The notes beneath the pieces were generated by a model. That model did not search any database, had not been told where the DNA came from, and was given only the letters and a program-made list of their open reading frames with translations. From Streptomyces plumbidurans (lineage in GTDB: Bacteria; Actinomycetota; Actinomycetes; Streptomycetales; Streptomycetaceae), in contig NZ_JAFJSY010000016.1 in assembly GCF_019857225.1 (NCBI RefSeq), forward strand, positions 140,375 through 204,374: 64,000 nucleotides of DNA, written 5' to 3'. Position numbers and translations under genes: made by a program. Shown here piece by piece: positions 56,030-64,000 of this stretch. Each line of letters opens with the position of its first letter. Positions within the stretch are counted from its first letter, which is position 1.

Positions 56030-57495
56030 TTGGTGTACACCTCCGCTCTGTCGATGCTGATGAACGCTGCCTGTGACGAGGCACTGTGCTCGCCGGTCAC
56101 CCGTACCCGCAGGGTGTGCCGGCCGGACGGGAGTCTGGGGCTGAGGTACTGCAGGGTCTCTCCGGTGCGGATCGCGCCGTAGAAGTCGACGCGTTGCTCG
56201 GCGCCGCCGTCGACGCTGATCGCGGCGATGCCGTTGCCGGTGTCGCGGACGGAGAGCAGGGCGATGCGGGTGCCGGTGAAGGTGAACGTCGCGGTGTCGC
56301 CCGCCTGGTCGATCCAGTGGTCGTCGCCCCAGAAGCACTGGGTGGCGCAGCCGGTGCCGGAGTTCCAGGTGCCGGTGTAGCCCAGGGTGCCGTCCCCGCT
56401 GGAGCGGCCGTCGTCGTTGATCCAGTACGTGCCCGAGCCGGGGTCGCCCGAGGGCAGGTCCTGGGTCGCTCCCATGGCGAGCGGCCGGCCGAGGTTCGGG
56501 CTGCCGTCCGCGTTCCAAATGATCTTCTGGGCGCGGGTGGTGCGGTCGGTGTAGGTGTACGCCGAGGTCGACTTGGCGTGGTACACGATCCAGTCCTCCG
56601 TGCCGTCCGGCGAGCGGAAGAAGGCGTGGTGGCCGGGGCCGTAGACACCGTGGTCGTCGGCGCGGGAGAAGACCGGCCCCGAGTGCTGCTGCCAGTTGGC
56701 GGGCACGAGCGGATCGGCGCCGTCGGCCAGCGACATCATCCAGACCTGGTAGTCCGGCTTGCCGGTGTCGCAGGTCGAATACGTCATCCACGTACGGCCG
56801 TTGCGATTGAGGAACTCCGGTCCCTCGCGGACCTCGGGGCAGCCGCCCGCGGCGTCGATCGCGACCGCGTCGCCCGAGACCGTGTAGGGGTTGGACATCG
56901 GGGCGATGTTGATGCCGTTGTGCTGGTACTGGTTGATGCCCGCGTAGGCGAGGTAGAGGCGGCCGTCGTGCTGCAGGATGCCGGGGTCGATGGCGAAGTC
57001 GGAGGCGTGGTTGGGCGGGGCCAGCTTCGCCTTGAAGTGGTAGGAGCCTGCCGGGTCGTCGCCGTCGGACTCCAGTACGTAGACGCGGTGGTGGTCGTCG
57101 GTGCCGTCGTCGGCCGTGTAGTAGAGGTACCAGCGGTTGCCGAAGTGGTAGAACTCCGGTGCCCAGATGTGCTGGTTGCGCGAGGGGTCGGTGTCCGTCC
57201 ACACGGTGACGGGGTCGGCGGTCAGCAGCGTGCCGAGGGAGGGCGAACGCCACATGCGGATGCTGTCACCCTGGGTGGTGGTCAGGTAGTAGTTCCCGTT
57301 CCAGTACGTCATGAACGGGTCCGGACCGGTGTTGAGCGGGTTGCGGAAGGTGCCTGCCGCGGCCTGGGCCTTCGCCGGCCCGACCGCGGTGGCGGCGGGC
57401 CGGGCGGCGGCCGGTGTGACGGCGACGAGTCCGAGCAGCACGGCCAGGAGCGAGAGGACGGCCGTGAGGGGGGTGATGCGCGGTCTGACGCGCAT
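56026..57495 (-). CDS. Secreted GH43-family arabinofuranosidase/xylosidase-like enzyme
   Basis: A 489-residue exported enzyme. After a signal peptide (hydrophobic core, AAAR region) the GH43 propeller begins FRNPLNTGPDPFMTYW, with candidate catalytic residues Asp in GPDPF, Asp in AIDPGIL and Glu in REGPEFL. HIWAPEFYHFG and VYGPGHHAFFR are GH43 signatures of the arabinofuranosidase group. The C-terminal part (about residues 345-489) resembles a binding domain. It is followed in the same operon by a second GH43. The LacI-type palindrome at 57506-57521 lies 11 bp upstream of its ATG. Confidence 0.85.
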   Translation of the reverse strand: MRVRPRITPLTAVLSLLAVLLGLVAVTPAAARPAATAVGPAKAQAAAGTFRNPLNTGPDPFMTYWNGNYYLTTTQGDSIRMWRSPSLGTLLTADPVTVWTDTDPSRNQHIWAPEFYHFGNRWYLYYTADDGTDDHHRVYVLESDGDDPAGSYHFKAKLAPPNHASDFAIDPGILQHDGRLYLAYAGINQYQHNGINIAPMSNPYTVSGDAVAIDAAGGCPEVREGPEFLNRNGRTWMTYSTCDTGKPDYQVWMMSLADGADPLVPANWQQHSGPVFSRADDHGVYGPGHHAFFRSPDGTEDWIVYHAKSTSAYTYTDRTTRAQKIIWNADGSPNLGRPLAMGATQDLPSGDPGSGTYWINDDGRSSGDGTLGYTGTWNSGTGCATQCFWGDDHWIDQAGDTATFTFTGTRIALLSVRDTGNGIAAISVDGGAEQRVDFYGAIRTGETLQYLSPRLPSGRHTLRVRVTGEHSASSQAAFISIDRAEVYTK

Positions 57496-57505
57496 GGACG
57501 GCTCC

Positions 57506-57521
57506 TTTACATCGATGTAGG
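57506..57521. promoter_or_regulatory. LacI operator copy 1 (upstream of the GH43 operon)
   Basis: TTTACATCGATGTAGG contains the 12-bp palindrome TACATCGATGTA (57508-57519). It lies 11 bp before the GH43 start codon and matches the sites at 60794-60807 and 62752-62765, in the same locus as the LacI gene. Confidence 0.75.
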
Positions 57522-57553
57522 CGAGTGCACGGTTCGACAGTGTCCCAGCGACC

Positions 57554-58495
57554 TCACTGACCGCCCAGACCCGTGGTGGCCACGGATTTGACGATGTGTC
57601 GCTGGAAGAACACGAAGACCACGACCAGCGGCAGGGCCGCGAGAACGGCGGAGGCCATGGTCTGGGCGTACTGGATGCCGTAGGCGTCCTTCACCGAGGT
57701 GATGCCGACCGGCAGGGTCATCAGCGCGGGGTCGGACGTCGACACGAACGGCCACAGGAAGTTGTTCCACGCCCCGATGAACACGAAGATCCCGACGGCC
57801 GCCAGCATCGGCCGGGACAGCGGCAGCAGCACCGACCAGAAGATCCGCCAGTGACCGGCGCCGTCGATGCGGGCCGCCTCCTCCAGCTCGCCCGGCAGCG
57901 AGTCGAAGTGCTTCTTCAGGATGAACACCATCACGGGCGCCACGGTCTGCGGCAGGATCACCGCGGCGTAGGTGTCGAGCAGATGCAGGGTGAGCATCTG
58001 CTGGAACCACGGCACGATCAGGATCTGCGGCGGCACCAGCACGGCGGCCACCGTGAGCACGAACAGCGGGCGGCGGCCGGGGAATCGGGTGCGGGAGAAG
58101 GCGTATCCGGCCATCGCCGAGACCAGCACGGTGATCACCGTGACGGCGGCCGAGATGAGCAGGCTGTTGAGCATCCACAGCGGCAGGTCGCCGCGCTCCC
58201 ACACGGTGCTGAAGCCGTGCAGGGTGAAGCCGTGCCGGGGCCAGAACCAGTGCGCGGGATCGCTGGCGTCGGCCTCGGACTTGAACGCGGTCAGCAGCGC
58301 CCAGGACGCCGGCAGCACCCACACCAGCGCCAGGACGGCGAGGGCGCCGAGGGCGAGCACGCGGCTGACGCGGTTCTCGCCGAGGGTCAGGTTGGTGCGG
58401 CCGCCGCGGGCGCGCCGGGTGATGTTCAACTCCCGTATGGGGCCCGCCGCTTGTGCTGCCGGGGCGGTATTGACGTGCAGCTCGGTGGAGGTCAT
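57554..58495 (-). CDS. ABC sugar importer, MalG-type permease (GH43 locus)
   Basis: A 313-residue permease with six helices and the EAA loop GELEEAARIDGAGHWRIFWS. It lies one base after the MalF-type partner's end and 58 bp before the GH43 operon. Together with the SBP gene it forms a second oligosaccharide importer. No ATPase gene is linked. Confidence 0.9.
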   Translation of the reverse strand: MTSTELHVNTAPAAQAAGPIRELNITRRARGGRTNLTLGENRVSRVLALGALAVLALVWVLPASWALLTAFKSEADASDPAHWFWPRHGFTLHGFSTVWERGDLPLWMLNSLLISAAVTVITVLVSAMAGYAFSRTRFPGRRPLFVLTVAAVLVPPQILIVPWFQQMLTLHLLDTYAAVILPQTVAPVMVFILKKHFDSLPGELEEAARIDGAGHWRIFWSVLLPLSRPMLAAVGIFVFIGAWNNFLWPFVSTSDPALMTLPVGITSVKDAYGIQYAQTMASAVLAALPLVVVFVFFQRHIVKSVATTGLGGQ

Positions 58496-58496
58496 G

Positions 58497-59402
58497 TCAC
58501 TTCTCCCGGCGGCGGAGGGCGGCGTACTGGGCGGCGGAGGCGATCAGGACCAGGGCGAAGAAGACATAGCTGATCGCCGAGGCGTATCCGAGCCGGTAGC
58601 CGGTGAAGCCGACGTCGTAGACGTACTCGACGACCGGGCGGGTGGAGCCGTTCGGGCCGCCCTTGGTGAGCAGATAGATCTGGTCGAAGACCTTCAGGGA
58701 GGCCAGGATCTGCAGGACGGTGATCACCATGGTGATACGGGACAGCTGAGGCAGCGTGATCGACCAGAGGCGTCGCCAGGCCCCGGCGCCGTCGAGGGCG
58801 GCGGCTTCGTAGAGATGGTCAGGGACGGCCTGCAACGCGGCCAGGTAGAGCAGGAAGTTGAAGCCGACCGTCCACCACAGCGTGGTCAGGGCCATGGCCC
58901 ACATGGCGACCGACTCGTCGCTGAGCCAGGCCACTTGACCGAGGCCCACCACGTCCAGGAGATGGTTGTAGAGGCCGAGGTCGGGCTGGTACAGCCACAT
59001 CCACAGCAGGCTGACGACGCCGACGGGCAGCAGGTAGGGGGCGAAGAAGGCCAGTCGCCACACCCATTGGCCGGGCAGGCCGGTGTGCACGAGCAGCGCC
59101 ATCACGAGCGCGACCAGGACCAGGGGCACGGTCGAGATGAGGGTGAAGAGGACGGTGTGGCCGAGCGCCCGCCACATCTCGGCGTCCTGGAACGCCTCGG
59201 TGAAGTTGTCGAAACCGACGAAGCTCGGGTCGTGGGCCGACAGGGAGGCGTCGGTCAGGCTCATCCACAGGCCCTGGACCAGCGGCCAGACCATGAAGAC
59301 GGCGAACAGCACGAGGAAGGGCAGCGCGAACAGCAGGCCGGGCGGGACCGCTCGGCGCACGGGCGTGGCCCCGGGGCGGGGCGCGGCATGCGGAGAGGAC
59401 AT
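58497..59402 (-). CDS. ABC sugar importer, MalF-type permease (GH43 locus)
   Basis: A 301-residue permease starting at ATG 59402. Six helices follow a short basic N-terminus. The EAA-type loop reads HLYEAAALDGAGAWRRLWS, and FDNFTEAFQD precedes the periplasmic domain. The stop codon is directly adjacent to the MalG-type gene. The same strand stays open for another 2.5 kb upstream, but that open frame is a high-GC artefact overlapping other genes. Confidence 0.9.
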   Translation of the reverse strand: MSSPHAAPRPGATPVRRAVPPGLLFALPFLVLFAVFMVWPLVQGLWMSLTDASLSAHDPSFVGFDNFTEAFQDAEMWRALGHTVLFTLISTVPLVLVALVMALLVHTGLPGQWVWRLAFFAPYLLPVGVVSLLWMWLYQPDLGLYNHLLDVVGLGQVAWLSDESVAMWAMALTTLWWTVGFNFLLYLAALQAVPDHLYEAAALDGAGAWRRLWSITLPQLSRITMVITVLQILASLKVFDQIYLLTKGGPNGSTRPVVEYVYDVGFTGYRLGYASAISYVFFALVLIASAAQYAALRRREK

Positions 59403-59437
59403 CGTTGTGCTCCTGGGCGAAGGGGTGCGCGATCGGG

Positions 59438-60781
59438 TCAGGCCGGGCTGGGCTTGGACAGGAAGGTGTTGAGGCGACGCACCATCGCGCGTGCCGCACG
59501 GTCCGGAGCGAGGCCGTCGAGCAGGGCCTGCTGCAGGACCTGGGACATGGCGTTCTGGAAGTCGGAGCCGGCGCCCGCGAACCAGGCCGTGGGGTCGAGT
59601 ACGACGTGGTTCTGCGCCTGCGCGTAGTGGGACTGGGGCTCGAGGCGGTGGTAGGCGGCGGTGCGGGTGACGGGGCCGTAGGCGGGGATGTGGCCCGCCG
59701 TGGCCCAGATCTGGCCGGCCTTGAGCAGGGCCGCGACGGCACGGTGGGTGCGGCGGCGCCGCTCGGGGTCGGGGTCGGGATGGTGGGGCAGCACGAAGGA
59801 GTGCGAGTCCGCATAGATGGCGGGGGTGCCGAAGACGGTGGGGAACGGTGCGGCGCTCACCTTCGGATCCGCGGCGCGGTACGTGCCGAGCTCCCATTCG
59901 CCGGACAGGATCATCGCGGTCTGCCGGTTGGCGAAGGCGGCGATGGCCGCGGCGTAGTCGAGCCGTCCCGGGTTGACCTTGCCGTCGACGAGCTTGGCCA
60001 TGAAGGCGATGACCTCGGTCATGCGGTCGACGTCGACCTTCGCGGGGCCGCCCTCGGGCAGTTCGAAGGCGCCGCCGGTCTGCTTGTAGAGGCCGTAGAA
60101 CAGGCGCCAGCCCTGGGCGGTGTCGGTGACATAGCCGAAGGCGATGCCCTGCTTGCCGGAGGCCCTGGCGAGTTCCTTGCCGGCGGCGAGGAAGCGGTCG
60201 GGCGAGGAGAACGCCTCCGCGTCCAGCGTCCCGTCCTTGGTGAGCAGGCCCGCCTTGGCGGCCGGTCCGGGGTGGAAGAAGACGATGAACGGGTGGGTGT
60301 CCAGCGGGACGGCGTAGGTGTGTCCGCGGTACTGGGTGCGGGCCCACACGGCGTCGGTGAAGTCCTCGCGCCTGATGCCGTATTCGGCCAGCAGGTCCAG
60401 GTCCCACGGGTCGAGCAGCCCGGTGGGCGCGTAGCCGGCCAGCCGGGACATGTGCGACACGGCGACGTCCGGGCCGCGCCCGCCGACGGAGGCCATGGCG
60501 AGCTTGGTGTAGTAGGGCGTCCCCCACTCCAGGACGGTGCGCTCGATGTGCGTGCCCGGCATGTCGGGGGCCGCGGCGCGCACCATGTCGTTGAGCAGAC
60601 CGCCGTCGGCCCCGCTGAACAGGTCCCACAGGCGGACGGTCGAGGCGTCGGCGGCCTGCGCGGAACCGCAGCCGCTGAGCGTTCCGGCGCCCAGGACGGC
60701 CGCCCCCGAGGCGAGCGCGGCGGTGAGCGCGCGGCGCCGGGTCAGGCCGGGGGGACCGACGGGTGCGGGTGTGCCGGTCAT
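59438..60781 (-). CDS. ABC sugar importer, substrate-binding protein (GH43 locus)
   Basis: A 447-residue family 1 solute-binding protein. The N-terminus has twin arginines (TRRRALTAALA, Tat-like) and a lipobox LSGC at Cys38. The binding domain has HPFIVFFHPGPAAKAG and MILSGEWELGTYRA, as in oligosaccharide-binding members. It lies at the head of the importer operon, with the LacI-type palindrome at 60794-60807 13 bp upstream of the ATG. Confidence 0.9.
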   Translation of the reverse strand: MTGTPAPVGPPGLTRRRALTAALASGAAVLGAGTLSGCGSAQAADASTVRLWDLFSGADGGLLNDMVRAAAPDMPGTHIERTVLEWGTPYYTKLAMASVGGRGPDVAVSHMSRLAGYAPTGLLDPWDLDLLAEYGIRREDFTDAVWARTQYRGHTYAVPLDTHPFIVFFHPGPAAKAGLLTKDGTLDAEAFSSPDRFLAAGKELARASGKQGIAFGYVTDTAQGWRLFYGLYKQTGGAFELPEGGPAKVDVDRMTEVIAFMAKLVDGKVNPGRLDYAAAIAAFANRQTAMILSGEWELGTYRAADPKVSAAPFPTVFGTPAIYADSHSFVLPHHPDPDPERRRRTHRAVAALLKAGQIWATAGHIPAYGPVTRTAAYHRLEPQSHYAQAQNHVVLDPTAWFAGAGSDFQNAMSQVLQQALLDGLAPDRAARAMVRRLNTFLSKPSPA

Positions 60782-60793
60782 GGTGCTCCCTCT

Positions 60794-60807
60794 TTACATC
60801 GATGTAA
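60794..60807. promoter_or_regulatory. LacI operator copy 2 (upstream of the ABC importer)
   Basis: TTACATCGATGTAA is a perfect 14-bp palindrome, 13 bp upstream of the SBP start codon. It is the best match in a set of three sites at this locus. Confidence 0.85.
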
Positions 60808-60844
60808 GTTCTGGGCAGGGGTGTGTGCTCCGCGTGAGCGGGTT

Positions 60845-62668
60845 CTACGGTGTGCTCTCGTACGCCGCCGGACGCGTCTGGGCCCGGTGCAGCCGAGCGG
60901 TGTCGAGCTTCTCGGAGCGGTCGAAGCGGTAGACGCCGTTGCGCTCCTGGAAGACGTCGGTGAGCTGGGTGTAGCAGTAGCCGAACATGTCCGCGTCGTC
61001 GAGCAGCACCGCGGTCAGCCCGGCGAAGCGCTCGATGAACTCTTCCTCCGCGTACGGCCGTTCGCCGTACCCCCAGGAGGCGTCGCGCTGGTCGCCGGCC
61101 GCGGCCGCCGCCTCGGGGTCCCACCAGATGCCGCCGAACTCGCTGCAGAAGTACGGCTGTCCGCGGTACGGCACCGACCAGGGCCGCCCGTCGGGTGCGG
61201 CGTTGACGTACGGCCGGTTCTCGGCGAGCCCGGACATCGCCTTGGCGAAGGCGGCCGGGTCCTGCTCGTAGCAGTGCGAGTCGTAGACGTCGGTCTCGGC
61301 GACCCGGTGGGCGTAGCCGGAGGCGTCGATGACCGGGCGGGTGGCGTCGGCCTGCTTGGTGGCCAGGAACATGGCGCGGGTGACGTCGTCGAGCTGGGTG
61401 ATGCGGTCGTGCAGCGGCTGGTAGGTCTCGTTGAGCGGGCACCAGCCGACGATCGAGGGGTGCGAGTAGTCGCGTTCGACCGCCTCCAGCCACTGGGTGA
61501 CGTACGAGGCGTCGGGGCGCTGGTTGTCGTCGCGGACGCCGGTCTCGCAGCCCCAGTCGCCGAACTCGCCCCAGACCAGGTAGCCGAGCCGGTCGGCGTG
61601 GTGCAGATAGCGCTCCTCGAAGACCTTCTGGTGCAGCCGGGCGCCGTTGAATCCGGCGCGCAGGCCCAGTTCGATGTCGCGGACCAGGTCGGCGTCGGTG
61701 GGTGCTGTCATCAGGCCGTCGGGGTAGTAGCCCTGGTCGAGGACGAGGCGCTGGAAGACCGGCTCGCCGTTGAGCAGCAGCCGCTTGCCCCGCACGGAGA
61801 CCGAGCGCAGACCGGCGTAGGAGGTGGCCGCGTCCACGATCCGCCCGCCGGCGTCGAGGAGTTGGAGGCTGAGGTCGTACAGGTGCGGGTCGGCCGGTGA
61901 CCACGGGCGCAGCCGGTCGCCGGGCACGGCGAGCACCAGCCGGGGTGCGAGGTCGAGGTCCGCGCGGGTCTCGGCGGTGAGGATCTCACCCCGCTCATCG
62001 GCGAGGGTGGCGCGCACCCGGTGGCCGGGGAGGTTCGCCGTCAGCGGCAGTTCCAGGTGGAAGGAGCCGGAGGCCAGGTCGGGGGTGACGCGCGGGCGCG
62101 CGAGGGCTGCGGTCCGCGGGACGGGCTCCAGCCACACGGTCTGCCAGATGCCGGTCGTACGGGTGTAGTGGCAGTGGGAGTTGGCGTACCAGGTGGCCTG
62201 CTTGCCTCGGGCCTGGACGCCGTGGCGGCTGTCACGGGCCCGTACGACGATCGTCAACTCCCGCCCGGCGATGGCCACTTCGCCGAGGTCGGCGGTGAAC
62301 GGGGTGAAGCCGCCCCGGTGCCGGGCCACCTCGACGCCGTCGGCCCACACGGTGGTGTCGTGGTCCACGGCGCCGAAGTGCAGCAGGACCCGGGAGTCCG
62401 CCCAGTCCTCGGGGACGGTGACGGTGCGCCGGTACCACACGGCTTCGAGGAAGTCGGTCTCGCCGATCCCGGACAGCGTCGACTCCGGGCAGAACGGGAC
62501 CACGATGCGGTCACCGAGTTCACGCTCGCGCAGTCCGCGTTCGAGCCCGGTGTCGGACCGGTCGATCTCGAACTGCCACTCGCCGTTGAGGTTCAGCCAG
62601 GCCTCGCGCACGAACTGCGGCCTGGGGTACTCCGGGCGGGGCGGATCCGAGGGACGAGGGGTGGGCAT
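60845..62668 (-). CDS. GH2-family glycoside hydrolase
   Basis: A 607-residue cytoplasmic GH2-type enzyme. The N-terminal sugar-binding domain has RTVTVPEDW and AVDHDTTVWADG. A beta-sandwich domain and the TIM barrel (from about residue 300) follow. The acid/base glutamate is in WCPLNETYQ and the nucleophile in FCSEFGGIWW. Family GH2 includes beta-galactosidases, beta-glucuronidases and arabinofuranosidases; the linkage here is not predictable. There is no signal peptide, consistent with hydrolysis of imported oligosaccharides inside the cell. It is divergent from the LacI gene. Confidence 0.85.
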   Translation of the reverse strand: MPTPRPSDPPRPEYPRPQFVREAWLNLNGEWQFEIDRSDTGLERGLRERELGDRIVVPFCPESTLSGIGETDFLEAVWYRRTVTVPEDWADSRVLLHFGAVDHDTTVWADGVEVARHRGGFTPFTADLGEVAIAGRELTIVVRARDSRHGVQARGKQATWYANSHCHYTRTTGIWQTVWLEPVPRTAALARPRVTPDLASGSFHLELPLTANLPGHRVRATLADERGEILTAETRADLDLAPRLVLAVPGDRLRPWSPADPHLYDLSLQLLDAGGRIVDAATSYAGLRSVSVRGKRLLLNGEPVFQRLVLDQGYYPDGLMTAPTDADLVRDIELGLRAGFNGARLHQKVFEERYLHHADRLGYLVWGEFGDWGCETGVRDDNQRPDASYVTQWLEAVERDYSHPSIVGWCPLNETYQPLHDRITQLDDVTRAMFLATKQADATRPVIDASGYAHRVAETDVYDSHCYEQDPAAFAKAMSGLAENRPYVNAAPDGRPWSVPYRGQPYFCSEFGGIWWDPEAAAAAGDQRDASWGYGERPYAEEEFIERFAGLTAVLLDDADMFGYCYTQLTDVFQERNGVYRFDRSEKLDTARLHRAQTRPAAYESTP

Positions 62669-62751
62669 GAATCTCCTTGCGCCTTGAGGTGGTGCCGGGC
62701 TTGCGCCGTGGGGCGGTGCCGGGACTGTGCGGCGCTATGTCACCATGGCGA

Positions 62752-62765
62752 TTACATCGTTGTAA
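62752..62765. promoter_or_regulatory. LacI operator copy 3 (GH2 / LacI divergent region)
   Basis: TTACATCGTTGTAA matches the other two sites at 13 of 14 positions (T for A at the centre). It lies in the 178-bp region between the GH2 start (62668) and the LacI start (62847), so it could control both. Confidence 0.78.
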
Positions 62766-62846
62766 ATGGGTCGGCGGAAACCGGTCCGGACCGCAAGCGA
62801 TTTCTGGTGGTCGGTACGATCACGGGCAGGCGGAAGGAAGAACAGC

Positions 62847-63860
62847 GTGGCGGCCAGACCCAGGATCAAGGACGTGGCGGAGTACGCGGGCGTCTCGCCC
62901 AAGACCGTCTCCAACGTGATCAACAACTTCGAGCACGTCTCGGAGCGCACCCGCGCCGCCGTCCAGGAGGCCATCGACGCCCTCGGCTACCGCGTCAACA
63001 TCGCGGGACGGCAGCTGCGTCAGGGCCGTACCGGCATGATCACCCTTGCCGTGCCCGAGCTCGACGTGGCGTACTTCGCCGAGCTGGCCAAGCATGTGAT
63101 GGCCGAGGCCGACGCCCGCGGGCGCACCGTCCTCATCCACCAGACCGGCGCCGTGCGCGAGCGCGAACTGGCCGCACTGCACGGCTTCGACGCCCAGTTC
63201 TCCGACGGGCTCATCCTCAGCCCGCTCGCCCTGCGCCCGCGTGACCTCGCCACCCGGGACCGGCGCCTGCCGGTGGTGCTGCTCGGCGAGCGCCCGGCCG
63301 AGGGCGGCACCGACCACGTCGGCATCGACAACGTCGCGGCGGCCCGCGAGGCGACCGAGCATCTGCTGTCCCGGGGCCGCCGCCGTATCGCCGTGATCGG
63401 CGGCGCCGTCCGCGGCCGCCAGGGCACCGACCGGCTGCGCACCGACGGGTACCGCGAGGCCATGGAGACGGCCGGTCTGCCCTTCGAGCCGGACCTCGTG
63501 GTCCCCGTGGACGCCTACCACTGGCGGGACGGTGCCCGCGCCGCGGCCGCCCTCATGGAGCGCGACCCCCGCCCCGACGCCCTGCTGTGCCTCAACGACC
63601 ACCTGGCCCTGGGCGCACTGCGCGCACTCCACGACCTGGGCCGCTCCGTGCCGGGCGACCTCGACGTGATCGGCTTCGACGACATCGAGGCCTCCCGCTT
63701 CAGCGTGCCCAGCCTCACCACGGTCGCCCCGGACAAACAACAGATCGCCCGGGCCGCGGTGGATCTGCTTCTGGAACGTATCGAGGCACCGGACGCGGTG
63801 GAGCTGAGGGATCAGGTGGTGGGGCATCGGGTGATCGTGCGGGAGAGTACGGGGGGTTGA
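62847..63860 (+). CDS. LacI-family repressor of the GH43/GH2 locus
   Basis: A 337-residue repressor. The helix-turn-helix is RIKDVAEYAGVSPKTVSNVI with the hinge RVNIAGRQLRQGRTGMITLA, followed by a binding-protein-like sensor with HVGIDNVAAAREATEHL and VIGFDDIEASRFSVPSL. GTG 62847 is chosen because GGAAGGAAG lies just upstream and the helix-turn-helix then starts at the usual place; an in-frame ATG at 62766 sits on the operator. It should repress the GH43 operon, the importer and GH2 until its sugar ligand appears. Confidence 0.92.
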   Translation: MAARPRIKDVAEYAGVSPKTVSNVINNFEHVSERTRAAVQEAIDALGYRVNIAGRQLRQGRTGMITLAVPELDVAYFAELAKHVMAEADARGRTVLIHQTGAVRERELAALHGFDAQFSDGLILSPLALRPRDLATRDRRLPVVLLGERPAEGGTDHVGIDNVAAAREATEHLLSRGRRRIAVIGGAVRGRQGTDRLRTDGYREAMETAGLPFEPDLVVPVDAYHWRDGARAAAALMERDPRPDALLCLNDHLALGALRALHDLGRSVPGDLDVIGFDDIEASRFSVPSLTTVAPDKQQIARAAVDLLLERIEAPDAVELRDQVVGHRVIVRESTGG

Positions 63861-64000
63861 GGCACGGGTTGGCCTGGGGGCCCTGGGATTGACGCGGGCG
63901 CGCTTGCACCGGCACGGGCGCTCTTGCACCGGCGCGGGGGTGCGGGCGAGCGGCGCGGGGCGCGGGCATGGGGCGCGGGCGAGCAGCGCAGGGCCCGGGC
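63861..64000. repeat. GC-rich repetitive end region
   Basis: No gene is visible. Two 20-bp near-identical copies (CGGGCGCGCTTGCACCGGCA at 63895-63914 and a copy differing at two positions at 63915-63934) are followed by degenerate CGGGCG-rich repeats to the window edge. Confidence 0.6.

Noticed and set aside
58497..61904. A 1,135-codon minus-strand frame across the MalF permease, SBP and GH2 genes
   Set aside because: Only the part after ATG 59402 codes for a real permease. The upstream part is in the wrong frame for SBP and GH2, which have clear motifs in other frames.
1..64000. Mobile elements, prophage, rRNA or tRNA genes
   Set aside because: No transposase, integrase, phage structural gene or recognisable tRNA/rRNA sequence was seen, and gene style is uniform throughout.

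Overview
The window looks like a piece of a Streptomyces (or very close actinomycete) chromosome. The DNA is very GC-rich with strong third-position GC in every credible gene. There are many LysR, LacI, TetR, MarR and HxlR regulators, secreted glycoside hydrolases, an SpoIIE-type phosphatase with an RsbW-like kinase, a cspA/RhlE-type helicase pair and two sugar ABC importers without their own ATPase, as is usual where a shared MsiK ATPase is used. I found no rRNA, tRNA, CRISPR array, prophage or insertion sequence.

Layout. 1-7.8 kb: the end of a PLP-dependent dehydratase, then a LysR gene divergent from a benzoylformate decarboxylase - aldehyde dehydrogenase - aromatic-acid MFS - FAD hydroxylase run (mandelate/phenylglyoxylate-type catabolism). 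7.9-9.7 kb: two tandem secreted I36-like proteins and a DMT transporter. 9.7-16.3 kb: a response regulator - histidine kinase - TAXI binding protein operon, divergent from ligJ - ligI - MFS, which are lower steps of protocatechuate/gallate 4,5-cleavage without the ring-cleavage enzyme. 16.4-23.1 kb: a debranching-type glucosidase divergent from a LacI gene and an ABC sugar importer. 23-26.6 kb: hydrolase/HxlR pair, LysR/DoxX pair, methyltransferase. 26.6-28.7 kb: cold-shock protein and DEAD-box helicase. 28.8-35.3 kb: transglutaminase-like gene, the paaABCDE phenylacetyl-CoA epoxidase operon, a thiolase and PaaI. 35.3-39.7 kb: flavin oxidoreductase, NAD kinase, a split GNAT acetyltransferase, a small membrane protein, an MpaB-type protein. 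39.9-42.4 kb: RsbW-like kinase divergent from a PAS-GAF-PP2C phosphatase. 42.4-51.9 kb: regulators, transporters, an ECF sigma factor, a phytoene/squalene-synthase-like gene and a MarR/EamA pair. 51.9-63.9 kb: a BNR-repeat secreted protein and an arabinan/xylan-type locus (two GH43, ABC importer, GH2, LacI).

How they fit together. The main theme is aromatic and plant-polymer catabolism. Benzoylformate decarboxylase and aldehyde dehydrogenase would turn (hydroxy)phenylglyoxylates into (hydroxy)benzoates. LigI/LigJ would take 4,5-cleavage products on towards central metabolism. The paa operon handles phenylacetyl-CoA. The two LacI loci couple import of oligosaccharides to hydrolases, and each carries recognisable repeated operator-like palindromes.

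The features most worth a second look are the TAXI-protein two-component module that has no TRAP permease beside it and faces the lig genes; a MarR/EamA divergent promoter in which both transcripts look leaderless and two palindromes lie exactly 21 bp apart; a GNAT gene split by a GTGA stop/start overlap; and a three-site LacI operator set spanning the GH43/GH2 locus.
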